DNA of 64,000 nucleotides, from NCBI RefSeq assembly GCF_013184545.1, contig NZ_JAAOJA010000004.1:124001-188000 (forward strand). Reading direction: 5' to 3'. The position numbers and the translations under genes are program-made. Under the pieces are notes generated by a model. It saw only the letters and a program-made list of their open reading frames with translations. It was not told the origin of the DNA and searched no databases. The DNA comes from Pseudomonas tumuqii (GTDB taxonomy: Bacteria > Pseudomonadota > Gammaproteobacteria > Pseudomonadales > Pseudomonadaceae). Shown here piece by piece: positions 17,817 to 26,593 of the stretch. Numbering within the stretch: the stretch's first letter is position 1; each line of letters begins with the position of its first letter.

Positions 17817-18479
17817 ATGAAGCGTTCCAGCATTGCCGTCACCGGGCTATTGTTTTCCGCGTTGCTGCTCGGCGGCTGCGCGTCGAAAGTCACCGAGCCG
17901 GAGCAGTATTCCGGTTTCCTCGCCGATTACTCGCGCCTGCAACCGGCCACGTCTCCCACTGGCCAACCGGTCTTGCGCTGGATGGCGCCAGGCGTCAACC
18001 TGAACAGCTATAAGCACGTGGTTGTGCAGTCGATCGGCTTCCATCCCGCCCCGAGTCCGTCCGAGCAGATCGGCGCCCCGGCTCTGGCCCAGTTGCAGGC
18101 CTACACCTCCGAACAGATCAAGGCCGCTTTTGGCCGGCGCTTCCAGGTGCACGAGGCGGGTGCCCAGCCCGGCCCGCAAACCCTGATCCTGCGTGCCGCC
18201 ATTACCGGAGTGGACACCAAGGCCGAGGGACTCAAGCCCTACGAGGTGATTCCGATCGCCTTGGTCGTGGCCGCCACCACCAGTGCCACCGGCGCGCGCG
18301 ACCGTACCACCGAGCTGTTCGTCGAGGCCGAACTGATCGACGCCAGCACCGGTCAGCCGGTATTGCAGGTGGTGCGCAAGGGCTATGGCAAGGAACTGGA
18401 GAATAAGGAGGAGCAGATCACCCTGGACACCCTCAAGGGCGTGATCGATGGCATCGTGCGCGATATCGACAAGTTCTAG
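17817..18479 (+). CDS. DUF3313-family lipoprotein (copy 1)
   Basis: A 220-residue precursor with a lipoprotein signal peptide ending in LLLGGC (lipobox cysteine at residue 20). The mature part matches the DUF3313 style, with FLADYSRLQP, VVAATTSATGARDRTTELF and VRKGYGKELENKEEQ. It is probably anchored in the outer membrane, in view of the FadL-like partner upstream. The role is unknown. A second gene at 31374-32039 encodes a protein that I align with about 25 differences over 220 residues. Confidence 0.8.
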   Translation: MKRSSIAVTGLLFSALLLGGCASKVTEPEQYSGFLADYSRLQPATSPTGQPVLRWMAPGVNLNSYKHVVVQSIGFHPAPSPSEQIGAPALAQLQAYTSEQIKAAFGRRFQVHEAGAQPGPQTLILRAAITGVDTKAEGLKPYEVIPIALVVAATTSATGARDRTTELFVEAELIDASTGQPVLQVVRKGYGKELENKEEQITLDTLKGVIDGIVRDIDKF

Positions 18480-18566
18480 TCGCCTCGACCGGGCAATCAA
18501 TGCCTACGTGCCAACACATCGGGGACACCTTTGCTGTCGCCTTTGCTGTTGGCATTGAGGCTTGGT

Positions 18567-19028
18567 CTAAGGTCGTTCGCTCTGCTTCAGTTCGGCGATG
18601 TTGTGCTTGATCACATCCATCACCGCAGCGGTCATCACCGCGGTGGAGACGCCGAACATCAGGATGCCGTTGGCCGCCTCCAGCGGCCCGAGCAGGCGCC
18701 AGCGTTCGGACATGACGATATCGCCGTAGCCCAGGGTGGCGAAGTTGACCGCCGAGTAATACAGCGCGCTGGCGAATTCCTCGAACTCGCCGATCAGCAC
18801 GAACAGCGCGGCCCAGATGATCATCTGGGCGAAATTGCCGAGCAGCATCAGCAGCATCACCATCCCCAGCAGCAGGATATTCAGGGCAAGCGATTTGCGG
18901 CTCCGCCCGGCATGCTTGAAACGCTTGTAGTGGCTGGCGTAGTAACGCAGGCACAGGGTCACGAAGATGGCCTCCATGACCAGGCAGAGCAGCATCACGG
19001 GCAGGCCGGCCAGCAGGTTGAGCAGCAT
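18567..19028 (-). CDS. Two-transmembrane ion channel protein (K+-channel-like)
   Basis: A 153-residue protein with a hydrophobic N-terminus and two further membrane segments flanking a pore loop. The loop contains TLGYGDIVM, the TxGYGD potassium selectivity filter. No cytoplasmic regulatory domain is present. It is the last gene of a minus-strand operon, 12 bp after the DUF2955 gene. Its likely role is ion flux across the inner membrane. The link to the efflux genes upstream is unexplained. Confidence 0.8.
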   Translation of the reverse strand: MLLNLLAGLPVMLLCLVMEAIFVTLCLRYYASHYKRFKHAGRSRKSLALNILLLGMVMLLMLLGNFAQMIIWAALFVLIGEFEEFASALYYSAVNFATLGYGDIVMSERWRLLGPLEAANGILMFGVSTAVMTAAVMDVIKHNIAELKQSERP

Positions 19029-19040
19029 GGGCGAATCTCC

Positions 19041-20075
19041 TCAGCAGTCGGGCTGGCGTATCTGGCGACGTTGGCGGTATCGATCCAGCAGGTAGACCAT
19101 CAGCCAGGCATACAGGCTGATGGCGATGAACAGGCCCATGCGCATGGCGAAGGCACTGTAGACATCCTGGCCGTTGGCACTGTCCTGCACCGACAGGCCA
19201 AGCAGGATGATCATGGTCACCAGGCTGTTCAGCCAGAAGCCGGGGCTTTGCCGGGTCGGGCTGAGGCGGTAGAGCTTGCGCGCCAGCAGCAGGCCGAACA
19301 GCAGCATCCACAGGAAGAACATCCACAGGTGCACGAACAGGCCGAGGGCCCACCAGAACAGGATGGCCAGCAGGCCGCCGAGCAGGGTCGAGCCGATCAG
19401 CTCGTGAGCGGCATTGCGCACCGTGGCCGTGCAACTCTGCTGGCCGAGGCTCACCGCCTTGAGGATGATCGCCATGTAGCCGGCTGGATTGATCAATGCC
19501 AGCAGGTAGGCCGGCAGCACCACCAGCGCAGCGCGCAGCGCCACCCAGCCGACCTCCTCTGCGGGCAGGGGCGGTTCGACCGGCAATGCCGGGGCGTCGG
19601 CCGGCTCGGGAAACAGCCAGTGGCCGAGGGGCAAGATCAGCACGGCGAGCAGCAGGTTCTGTACCAGGGCATTGATGACCATCAGGGCCAGGGCGAAATC
19701 GGCGGTGCCGGCGGCCGAAATCATGGTCAGGCCGATCACCAGGAAGGTCGTGAGCAGGCCGTTGCCACCACTCAGCCCGTGGCGGAAGGCCAGGAACAGG
19801 CACAGGCCAACCAGCAGCACGCCGCTGAATGAGGCGTAGCGCAGCAACGGGATCAGCAACAGGCCGCTGCCGGTGGTCAGCATCACCACCAGGGTCAGGC
19901 CCAGCGCGGCCTTGAGCGACAGCGGGCGATTGAGTTTGGCGAGCAGGAACAGGGCGAACAGCGGCGCAATGAACGGCAGCGGCAGCCCCAGGCCGAAGCT
20001 GACGGCCAGGCACAGTGCGGTGCCGCTGGCCAGGCGCAGCGCACGTTGGGCGCGGGGTTCACGCCGGGTCGGCAT
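19041..20075 (-). CDS. DUF2955 (FUSC-like) inner membrane protein
   Basis: A 344-residue protein with about ten hydrophobic segments arranged as two blocks, separated by a Pro-rich loop near PADAPALPVEPPLP. It resembles the DUF2955/aromatic-acid-exporter (AaeB-like) class. The start MPTRREPRAQ is at 20075, 8 bp after the HlyD-like gene. With the adaptor and outer-membrane factor genes upstream it would complete a tripartite efflux system. The substrate is unknown. Confidence 0.75.
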   Translation of the reverse strand: MPTRREPRAQRALRLASGTALCLAVSFGLGLPLPFIAPLFALFLLAKLNRPLSLKAALGLTLVVMLTTGSGLLLIPLLRYASFSGVLLVGLCLFLAFRHGLSGGNGLLTTFLVIGLTMISAAGTADFALALMVINALVQNLLLAVLILPLGHWLFPEPADAPALPVEPPLPAEEVGWVALRAALVVLPAYLLALINPAGYMAIILKAVSLGQQSCTATVRNAAHELIGSTLLGGLLAILFWWALGLFVHLWMFFLWMLLFGLLLARKLYRLSPTRQSPGFWLNSLVTMIILLGLSVQDSANGQDVYSAFAMRMGLFIAISLYAWLMVYLLDRYRQRRQIRQPDC

Positions 20076-20083
20076 GAGCGTAC

Positions 20084-21223
20084 TCAGTAGGCATAGGACA
20101 GCCAGCTCATCAGGTAGAGGAACAGGCGACCGAGTGGATTGAGCGGATTGCCCTCGGTGGGGAACGCCATGACGTCGACCTGGCCGCCCACGCGGATGCC
20201 GCGCAGCTTGGCCAATTTGCTCACTTCGCCCGGAGCGAACTCGATGATCACCGGGAAGCGCTGCGCCGGGCGCAGCCAGTCGCGGCTGTTCTCCACGTTG
20301 GGCAGGGTGCCGGGAGCAGTGCTCTGGCCGACGCTGATGCCGTAGCCGACGCTGCGCACCCGGCCTGCGAACACCTTGCCGGGCAGGGCGTCCAGCACTA
20401 TGGCTACCGGCGTGTCGGGCTCGAGCCGGCCGAGGTTGTTCTCGGTCATTTCCGCATTGATCCACACGTCCTGGATGGTGATCAGGGTCATCAGCGGATT
20501 GCCCGCCGCGGCGAACTGGCCGACATCGGTGCGCAGGTCGGTGATCAGACCGGCCGAACGTGCCCGCACCTGGGTATTGGCGAGATCCAGCTCGGCCTTC
20601 TTCAGGGCGGTGGCGGCGCTGCGCAGCAGGGCGTTCTGTTCGTCGCTGCCGCCTTGCTGTTCGCGCGCACGCTGCACTTCGGCGCTGGCCGCGGCGACCT
20701 GACTGATGGCTTGCACATGGCTGGCCCGCGACACCTCGAGGCGGCGCAGGGAAATGGTGCCAGGGTCTTCGCGGTACAGCCGCTCGAGGCGCTCGCGGTC
20801 CTGCTGCGACTTCAGTTCGTTGGCCTGGGCGGCGCGCAGGGAAGCCTGCGCCGAGTCGATGCCGGCGGTGCTGGCGGCAATCTGCCGGCGGGTCGACTCG
20901 AGCTCGGCGCGGGCCCGCTCGACGGCGATCTGGTACTGCTCGGGATCCACCTCGAAGAGCACGTCGCCGGCCTCGACCATCTGATTGTTGCGCGCCAGTA
21001 CCCGGATCACCCGGCCGGCCACTTCGGCGGCCACCGGCACGACGAAGGCCTGCACCCGTGCCTGTTGCGTGTAGGGGGTGAAGCGGTCGGCCAGCAGGTA
21101 CCAGAGCAGACTCAGGGCGATCAGCCCGATCACCCACTTCACGCCCTGGTTCACCGGGTCGGCGGGCGGCTTTGGCGCCGGAGTGGGCGGAAGCGGCGGG
21201 GCGGGTTGGGCTGCGTCACTCAT
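20084..21223 (-). CDS. HlyD/EmrA-like membrane fusion (adaptor) protein
   Basis: A 379-residue periplasmic adaptor. It has a Pro-rich N-terminus and one membrane anchor (WVIGLIALSLLWYLLADRF), then a lipoyl-like half (FVVPVAAEVAGRV). A long alpha-hairpin follows (YQIAVERARAELESTRRQI onward), then the second lipoyl half (RARSAGLITDLRTDVGQF). The start overlaps the outer-membrane factor gene by 8 bp. It would bridge the inner-membrane DUF2955 protein and the NodT-like channel. Confidence 0.85.
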   Translation of the reverse strand: MSDAAQPAPPLPPTPAPKPPADPVNQGVKWVIGLIALSLLWYLLADRFTPYTQQARVQAFVVPVAAEVAGRVIRVLARNNQMVEAGDVLFEVDPEQYQIAVERARAELESTRRQIAASTAGIDSAQASLRAAQANELKSQQDRERLERLYREDPGTISLRRLEVSRASHVQAISQVAAASAEVQRAREQQGGSDEQNALLRSAATALKKAELDLANTQVRARSAGLITDLRTDVGQFAAAGNPLMTLITIQDVWINAEMTENNLGRLEPDTPVAIVLDALPGKVFAGRVRSVGYGISVGQSTAPGTLPNVENSRDWLRPAQRFPVIIEFAPGEVSKLAKLRGIRVGGQVDVMAFPTEGNPLNPLGRLFLYLMSWLSYAY

Positions 21224-22754
21224 CTTGGCTGTCCTTGTTTGGCAGCGGGGCATCACCGGCCGATGGCTCATCCAGCAGGTTGCCCCAGTCGGTGCGCTGC
21301 TGCATCTGCGCGCGGCTGAGCTGATCGACCCTGGGCTGGGCGCTGTGCCAGCCACCGCCGAGGGCCTTGTACAGGGCGATCAGGTTGCTCACCGCACTGT
21401 TGCGCGTCACCAGGTAGTTGTCCTGTTGCACCAGCAACGCACGCTGGGCATCCAGCACGCGCTGGAAGTCGGCGTAGCCTTCGCGGTACTGGGCGCTGGC
21501 CAGGGTCAGCGAGCGCTCGGCGGATATCGCCGCCTCGCGCAGGATGCGCTCGCGCTCCAGCGCCTTGCTCAGGCCGCGGGCGGCGTCGTCGGCCTCGCGC
21601 GCCGCCTGGCGCACGCTGTCGCGGTAGACCTCGATCAGCTGCTGCAGGCGGGCGTCCTGCACGCGCACGTTATTGTCGATGCGGCCGTAGTCGAACAGGT
21701 TCCAGCGCAGGCTGGGACCGCCGACCAGATCCAGGGTATCGGGCGCGCCGTCCAGCGAGCTGGTGGACCAGACGATGCTGCCGAGCAGGCTCAGCGAGGG
21801 GTAGAGATCGGTCTTGGCCACGCCGATCAGCGCCGACTGGGCGGCGACATTGAGTTCGGCGGCGCGGATGTCGGGGCGTCGGCGCAGCAGGTCGGCCGGC
21901 ACATCCTGCAGCACGGCGTGGTCGATCAGCGGGATCAGTCCTTCGCGCTCGACCAGCTCCGGCAACTGGCCGGGAGGGCGGCCGATCAGCACGGCCAGGG
22001 CGTTGCGGGTGCGCGCTACCTGATCCTCGAATTCCGGGAGGCTGCTCAGGGTGCCGAGGTACTGGGTCTTGGCCTGTTGCAGATCGAGTTCGTCACTCTC
22101 GCCGCTGCGGAACAGGCGCTCGGTGATCTCGAAACTGCGCCGCTGGTGCTCGGCGTTCTCGCGGGCCACGCGCAGACGGGCCTCTGTGGTGCGCAGGGCG
22201 TAGTAGGTTTCCGCCACCTGGGCGCGCAGCAGCACCTGCACGTCCTCGTAATTGGCCTCGGCGGCGAAGTAGGCGGCATCGGCCGACTCGATGGCCCGGC
22301 TGAAACGGCCCCAGAAATCCAGCTCCCAGCCGATGTCGAAGCCCAGGCTGTGCTGCCAGAATTGACTGTCCTGCGCATTGCGCCCACCGGACTGGTTGCG
22401 GTCCAGGTAGAAACTGTCGGCGCTGGCCTGCTGCAGTTGCGGGTAGCGCCCACTCTGGGCAATGCCCAGCTGGGCGCGGGCTTCCATCACCCGCAGGCCG
22501 GCAATCTTCAGGCTGGCGTTGTGGGTGTCGGCTTCGCTGATCAGGCGGTCGAGGGCCGGGTCGTCGAACACCAGCCACCACTCGCGGATATCGGGTTGTG
22601 CCCCCGGCTGGCTGGCCTGCTCGATGGCCGCACTGCGCCACTGCTCGAGCCAGGCCTCGCCAGGTGGCTGAAAATCCGGCCCCAGGCGCATGCAGCCGCT
22701 CAGGCCGAGGGCGCCGAGCAGGAGGAATCGGCCTGGGAGACGTGAAGGCAACAT
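21216..22754 (-). CDS. NodT-family outer membrane efflux lipoprotein
   Basis: A 512-residue TolC-like channel. The signal peptide ends with LGLSGC, so the protein is lipidated, and the mature start (MRLGPDFQPP) is typical of NodT/OprM-type factors. Paired helical repeats include LLRRRPDIRAAELNVAAQSA. The ATG at 22754 gives a normal signal peptide. An alternative ATG at 22793 would overlap the upstream PerM-like gene. Neither has a clear ribosome-binding site, which suggests translational coupling. Confidence 0.85.
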   Translation of the reverse strand: MLPSRLPGRFLLLGALGLSGCMRLGPDFQPPGEAWLEQWRSAAIEQASQPGAQPDIREWWLVFDDPALDRLISEADTHNASLKIAGLRVMEARAQLGIAQSGRYPQLQQASADSFYLDRNQSGGRNAQDSQFWQHSLGFDIGWELDFWGRFSRAIESADAAYFAAEANYEDVQVLLRAQVAETYYALRTTEARLRVARENAEHQRRSFEITERLFRSGESDELDLQQAKTQYLGTLSSLPEFEDQVARTRNALAVLIGRPPGQLPELVEREGLIPLIDHAVLQDVPADLLRRRPDIRAAELNVAAQSALIGVAKTDLYPSLSLLGSIVWSTSSLDGAPDTLDLVGGPSLRWNLFDYGRIDNNVRVQDARLQQLIEVYRDSVRQAAREADDAARGLSKALERERILREAAISAERSLTLASAQYREGYADFQRVLDAQRALLVQQDNYLVTRNSAVSNLIALYKALGGGWHSAQPRVDQLSRAQMQQRTDWGNLLDEPSAGDAPLPNKDSQDE

Positions 22755-22761
22755 GGCGCAG

Positions 22762-23865
22762 TCAGGTCTGTTGCTGGCTGTCCGGTCCGCCATCCTTCGG
22801 TTGATCCCTGACCCATTGCCAGAACAACTGGTAACCGACCGCCAGCACCACCGGGCCGATGAACAGGCCAATCACACCATTGGTGACCATGCCGCCCAGG
22901 GCGCCGATCAGCACCACCGGCATCGGCACATCGACCCCCCGCCCGAGCAGCAGTGGCTTGAGCACGTTATCGGCCAGACCGGCGACGAAGACGTAGATGG
23001 CAAAGACGATGGTCGCCGTGCTGGCCCCCTCGGTGGTGAAGACGAAGGCAATCACCGGGATGGTGATCAGGGTCGCCGGCAACTGCATGATGCCGAGCAG
23101 CAGCACCGCCAGGGCCAGCAGCCCGGCGCCGGGGATGCCCTTGAGGACGAAGGCGACGCCGATCAGCAGCATCTGGATAAAGGCGATGCCGACCACGCCC
23201 TGAGCCACCGCGCGGATGGTGGCGGTGCACAGTTGGGTGATCTGCGGTCCCCTGTCCGGACCGGACAGACGCGTGGCGATCTCCACCGCGCTACGGCTGC
23301 CGCCCTCGCCGTAGGCCATGAAGATGCCCGCGATCATCAGGGCGACGATGAACACCAGCAGGCCCATGCCGAGGCCGGCGAGCTTGCCCAGCATTGTGAG
23401 CACGAGCTCCTTGATTTGCGGGGTGAACTTCTGCGCCACGCCGGTGAGGTCGGTGGAGGCTTGCAGCCAGAAGGTATACAGCGGCTTACCCACCAGCGGC
23501 CAGTCGGCGACCGACTCGGCCGGCGGGCGAATATGGACATTGCCGCTCTTGACCACGGCCAGGGCATTCTCCACCGACTCGGCCAAGGATGAGCCCAGCA
23601 GGTAGATGGGCACCATGAGGACGCCGATGGCAATCAGCGCGATCAGCGTCGCGCTGCGGCCGTCGTTGTTGCCCAGCTTGCTCTTGAGCCTTATCTGCAG
23701 TGGGTAGAGGGTGACCGCCAGGATCAGCGACCAGAGCATCAGATCGAGGAACGGGCGGAAGACCCGGTAGCAGAAAATCACCAGCACGGCGATCAGGCCG
23801 GCACGAATCAGGACATCGAGCAGGCCGCGAGACAGCGCCTTGTCGGAAGTGGGCATGAGCTGCAT
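22762..23865 (-). CDS. AI-2E/PerM-family membrane transporter
   Basis: A 367-residue protein with about eight membrane segments of the AI-2E exporter (PF01594) family. LMLWSLILAVTLYPL and the GVVGIAFIQMLLIGVAF to ALLLGIMQLPA stretch are characteristic. The ATG at 23865 has AAGGAG upstream. It is the first gene of a five-gene minus-strand operon (gaps or overlaps of 7, -8, 8 and 12 bp). The family name does not prove autoinducer export; many members are cation/proton antiporters or uncharacterised. Confidence 0.85.
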   Translation of the reverse strand: MQLMPTSDKALSRGLLDVLIRAGLIAVLVIFCYRVFRPFLDLMLWSLILAVTLYPLQIRLKSKLGNNDGRSATLIALIAIGVLMVPIYLLGSSLAESVENALAVVKSGNVHIRPPAESVADWPLVGKPLYTFWLQASTDLTGVAQKFTPQIKELVLTMLGKLAGLGMGLLVFIVALMIAGIFMAYGEGGSRSAVEIATRLSGPDRGPQITQLCTATIRAVAQGVVGIAFIQMLLIGVAFVLKGIPGAGLLALAVLLLGIMQLPATLITIPVIAFVFTTEGASTATIVFAIYVFVAGLADNVLKPLLLGRGVDVPMPVVLIGALGGMVTNGVIGLFIGPVVLAVGYQLFWQWVRDQPKDGGPDSQQQT

Positions 23866-24081
23866 CGATTTTCTCCTTGTAGACCGCTGCATCGATACCG
23901 AGACGGTAAGCCCAGCATAGCCACTCAACCGTAGCGCTGCTCGGGAAGACAGCGAGTCGAGTGGCGGCGCCGGGGCAATGGCCCCTGCAACGGCGTTGCA
24001 CGATAGAAAACGCCTCTTCCATCAGCAACTCAATCGCGGTTATCACGCAAAAATTTCCAGGTGAATTTTCCTTAGAAATCT

Positions 24082-24095
24082 TTGATCTAGATCAG
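24082..24095. promoter_or_regulatory. Candidate ANR/FNR box upstream of the decarboxylase operon
   Basis: TTGATCTAGATCAG matches the TTGAT-N4-ATCAA consensus at nine of ten defined positions. It lies in the 386-bp gap between the divergent PerM-like gene and the first decarboxylase gene, about 160 bp before the latter's start codon. This is compatible with low-oxygen activation of the decarboxylase genes. The rest of the gap shows nothing else clear. Confidence 0.55.
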
Positions 24096-24251
24096 GCGTC
24101 GAGCATCTTTGCGCTCATGCGACTTGCTGTCCGGTTATCGCCAGCTAGCGTGGAGCAAATCGGGCAGGGGAGCATTAGCAATGCGAATGCGGTTGGCTCC
24201 TGCTCTCAGTAGCAGTCTGCAACTGCTGCTATCCCGGATTAGAGGGCAGGA

Positions 24252-26555
24252 TTGATGATCGGACGCACCAATATTCAACTGAAGAAACGCGTGCTGCTGG
24301 TCGACGATGACCTCGTCAATCCGCTGAGTGCGCGGGGTCGGGTGCTGAACGACCTGGTGGACGAGTTCCACAACCGTAATACCGCGGTGGTCAAGGCCAC
24401 CTCCTACGAGGACGGGCTGGCGTCGGTGGTTGCCGATGCGGCGCTGCACTGCATCTGCGTCGACTGGACCCTGGGCAAGAACGACACCGCCAGCCATGCG
24501 CTGGCCCTGGAACTGTTGCGCGCCATCCGCCAGCGCCACGAGCACGTGCCGGTGTTCCTGATGGCCGATCGCAGTGCCAAGCAAAGCCTCACGGTCGAAG
24601 CCATGGAACTGGCCGACGAATTCGTCTGGATGCTCGAGGACACCGCGCCCTTTGTCGCCGGGCGGGTGATCGCCGCGATCGAGCGCTACCTCGAGAACCT
24701 GCTGCCGCCCTTCACCAATGCGCTGATCCGCTACACCATGAAGGAGGAACACTCCTGGGCGGCGCCGGGGCACCAGGGTGGCATCGCCTTCACCAAATCG
24801 CCGGTGGGCCGGGTGTTCTTCGACTTCTTCGGCGAAAACCTGTTTCGTGCCGACAGCGGCATCGAGCGCGGCAACCTCGGCTCGGTGCTCGACCACAGCG
24901 GCCCGGTCGGCGAGTCGGAGGCCTATGCCGCGCGGATTTTCGGCTCCCATGCCAGCTATGCGGTACTCAACGGCACCTCCGGCTCCAACCGCGCCATCTT
25001 CATGGCCTGCGTCGGCGAAAACCAGTTCGCCCTGTGCGACCGCAACTGCCACAAATCCATCGAGCAGGGCCTGGTGCTGAGTGGCGGGCTGCCGCTGTAC
25101 ATGACCCCGACGCGCAACCGCTACGGCATCATCGGACCGATCCTGCCCGAGCAGTTCGATTCGCAGCGCATCGCCGCAGCCATCGCCAGCCATCCGCTGA
25201 AGGCCCAGGCCAAGGGTGACCAGGCGGTCTACGCGGTGGTGACCAACTGCACTTACGACGGCATGTGCCTGGACGCCGAACGTGCCGAAGGCCTGCTGGC
25301 GCAGAGCAGCGCGCGTATCCACTTCGACGAGGCCTGGTACGGCTATGCGCGCTTCAATCCGCTGTATCGCCGGCGTTTCGCCATGCGCGGCGACCCGGCC
25401 GAACACCAGGCCGACGCGCCGACGGTGTTCGCCACCCACTCCACCCACAAGCTGCTGGCGGCGCTGTCGCAGTCCTCGTTCATCCATATCCGCAACGGCC
25501 GCAACCCGATCGAGCACAGCCGCTTCAACGAGTCCTTCGTGATCCAGGCCAGTACCTCGCCGCTCTATGCGATGTTCGCCTCCAACGAGGTGGGCGCGGC
25601 GATGATGGATGGCAATGGCGGCTACAGCCTGACCCAGGACTCGATTCGCGAGGCGGTGGATTTCCGTCAGGCGCTGGCACGCGTCCATCGCGAGTTCGCC
25701 AGTCGCGGCGACTGGTTCTTCCAGCCGTGGAACGCCCCCCGGGTGCGCGACGGCAGTGGCCAGCTGGTCGATTTCGCCGACGCCGACGCCGAGCAGCTGG
25801 CGACCGATGCGGTTTGCTGGGAACTCGAGCCGGGCGCCGAATGGCACGGCTTTGCCGGCCTGGAACAGGGCTGGTGCCTGCTCGACCCGATCAAGGTCGG
25901 CATCATGGTGCCGGGCATGGGCGCCGACGGTCAGTTGGAGGCGGAGGGGATTCCCGCGCCCGTGCTCGGCGCCTTCCTCTATCGCAACAACATCGTGCCC
26001 TCGCGCATCACCGACTTCATGGTGCTGTGCCTGTTCAGCATCGGCGTGACCAAGGGCAAGTGGGGCACGCTGATCAACGTGCTGCTGGCCTTCAAGCGCC
26101 ACTACGACGCCAACGTGTCGCTGCAACGGGTGTTGCCCGACTTGGTGGCGCAGCACCCCGAGCGCTACCAGGGTATGGGCCTGCGCGACCTCAGCCTGGA
26201 GATGTTCGAACACATGCGCAGCAGCCGCATGGATGCCCTGCAGGCCGAGGCCTTTGGCCAGTTGCCGCCGATCGAGATGACCCCGCGCGCCGCCTTCCAG
26301 GCCCTGCAGGCCGGCGATGCCGAACTGCTGCCGCTCGATCGGGCGGCCAACCGGGTCACCGGGGTCGGCATCATGCCCTATCCGCCGGGCATTCCGATCG
26401 TCATGCCGGGCGAGAACCTGGGTGCGCTGGACGGCCCCTGGCTCAGCTACATCCTGGCGCTGCAGGACTGGGGCAAGCGCTTCCCCGGATTCGAGAAGGA
26501 AGTGTCAGGCGCCGAGCACAAGGATGGCGGTTACCACTTCTGGTGCCTCAAGTAA
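24252..26555 (+). CDS. PLP-dependent basic amino acid decarboxylase (Arg/Lys/Orn family), AdiA-like
   Basis: A 767-residue fold-type I decarboxylase of the large prokaryotic class. The N-terminal wing domain resembles a response-regulator fold (KRVLLVDDDLVNPLS). The PLP domain has SWAAPGHQGG, DRNCHKSIEQG, RIHFDEAWYGYARF and the Schiff-base lysine, K400, in HSTHKLLAALSQ. The C-terminal domain ends with IMPYPPGIPIVMPGE. By recollection the core is closest to biodegradative arginine decarboxylase AdiA, but lysine or ornithine cannot be excluded. It consumes a proton and makes a polyamine or diamine, usually for acid resistance. The next decarboxylase gene begins 38 bp after its stop. Confidence 0.88.
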   Translation: MMIGRTNIQLKKRVLLVDDDLVNPLSARGRVLNDLVDEFHNRNTAVVKATSYEDGLASVVADAALHCICVDWTLGKNDTASHALALELLRAIRQRHEHVPVFLMADRSAKQSLTVEAMELADEFVWMLEDTAPFVAGRVIAAIERYLENLLPPFTNALIRYTMKEEHSWAAPGHQGGIAFTKSPVGRVFFDFFGENLFRADSGIERGNLGSVLDHSGPVGESEAYAARIFGSHASYAVLNGTSGSNRAIFMACVGENQFALCDRNCHKSIEQGLVLSGGLPLYMTPTRNRYGIIGPILPEQFDSQRIAAAIASHPLKAQAKGDQAVYAVVTNCTYDGMCLDAERAEGLLAQSSARIHFDEAWYGYARFNPLYRRRFAMRGDPAEHQADAPTVFATHSTHKLLAALSQSSFIHIRNGRNPIEHSRFNESFVIQASTSPLYAMFASNEVGAAMMDGNGGYSLTQDSIREAVDFRQALARVHREFASRGDWFFQPWNAPRVRDGSGQLVDFADADAEQLATDAVCWELEPGAEWHGFAGLEQGWCLLDPIKVGIMVPGMGADGQLEAEGIPAPVLGAFLYRNNIVPSRITDFMVLCLFSIGVTKGKWGTLINVLLAFKRHYDANVSLQRVLPDLVAQHPERYQGMGLRDLSLEMFEHMRSSRMDALQAEAFGQLPPIEMTPRAAFQALQAGDAELLPLDRAANRVTGVGIMPYPPGIPIVMPGENLGALDGPWLSYILALQDWGKRFPGFEKEVSGAEHKDGGYHFWCLK

Positions 26556-26593
26556 GGCGAGTGCTTCCACCTCCATCACTACAGGAGTCTCTC

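Noticed and set aside
24135..26213. Long minus-strand frame (692 codons) opposite the first decarboxylase
   Set aside because: It has no recognisable domain and a His/Gln-rich composition, and it mirrors a well-conserved gene on the other strand. It is a GC-rich antisense shadow.
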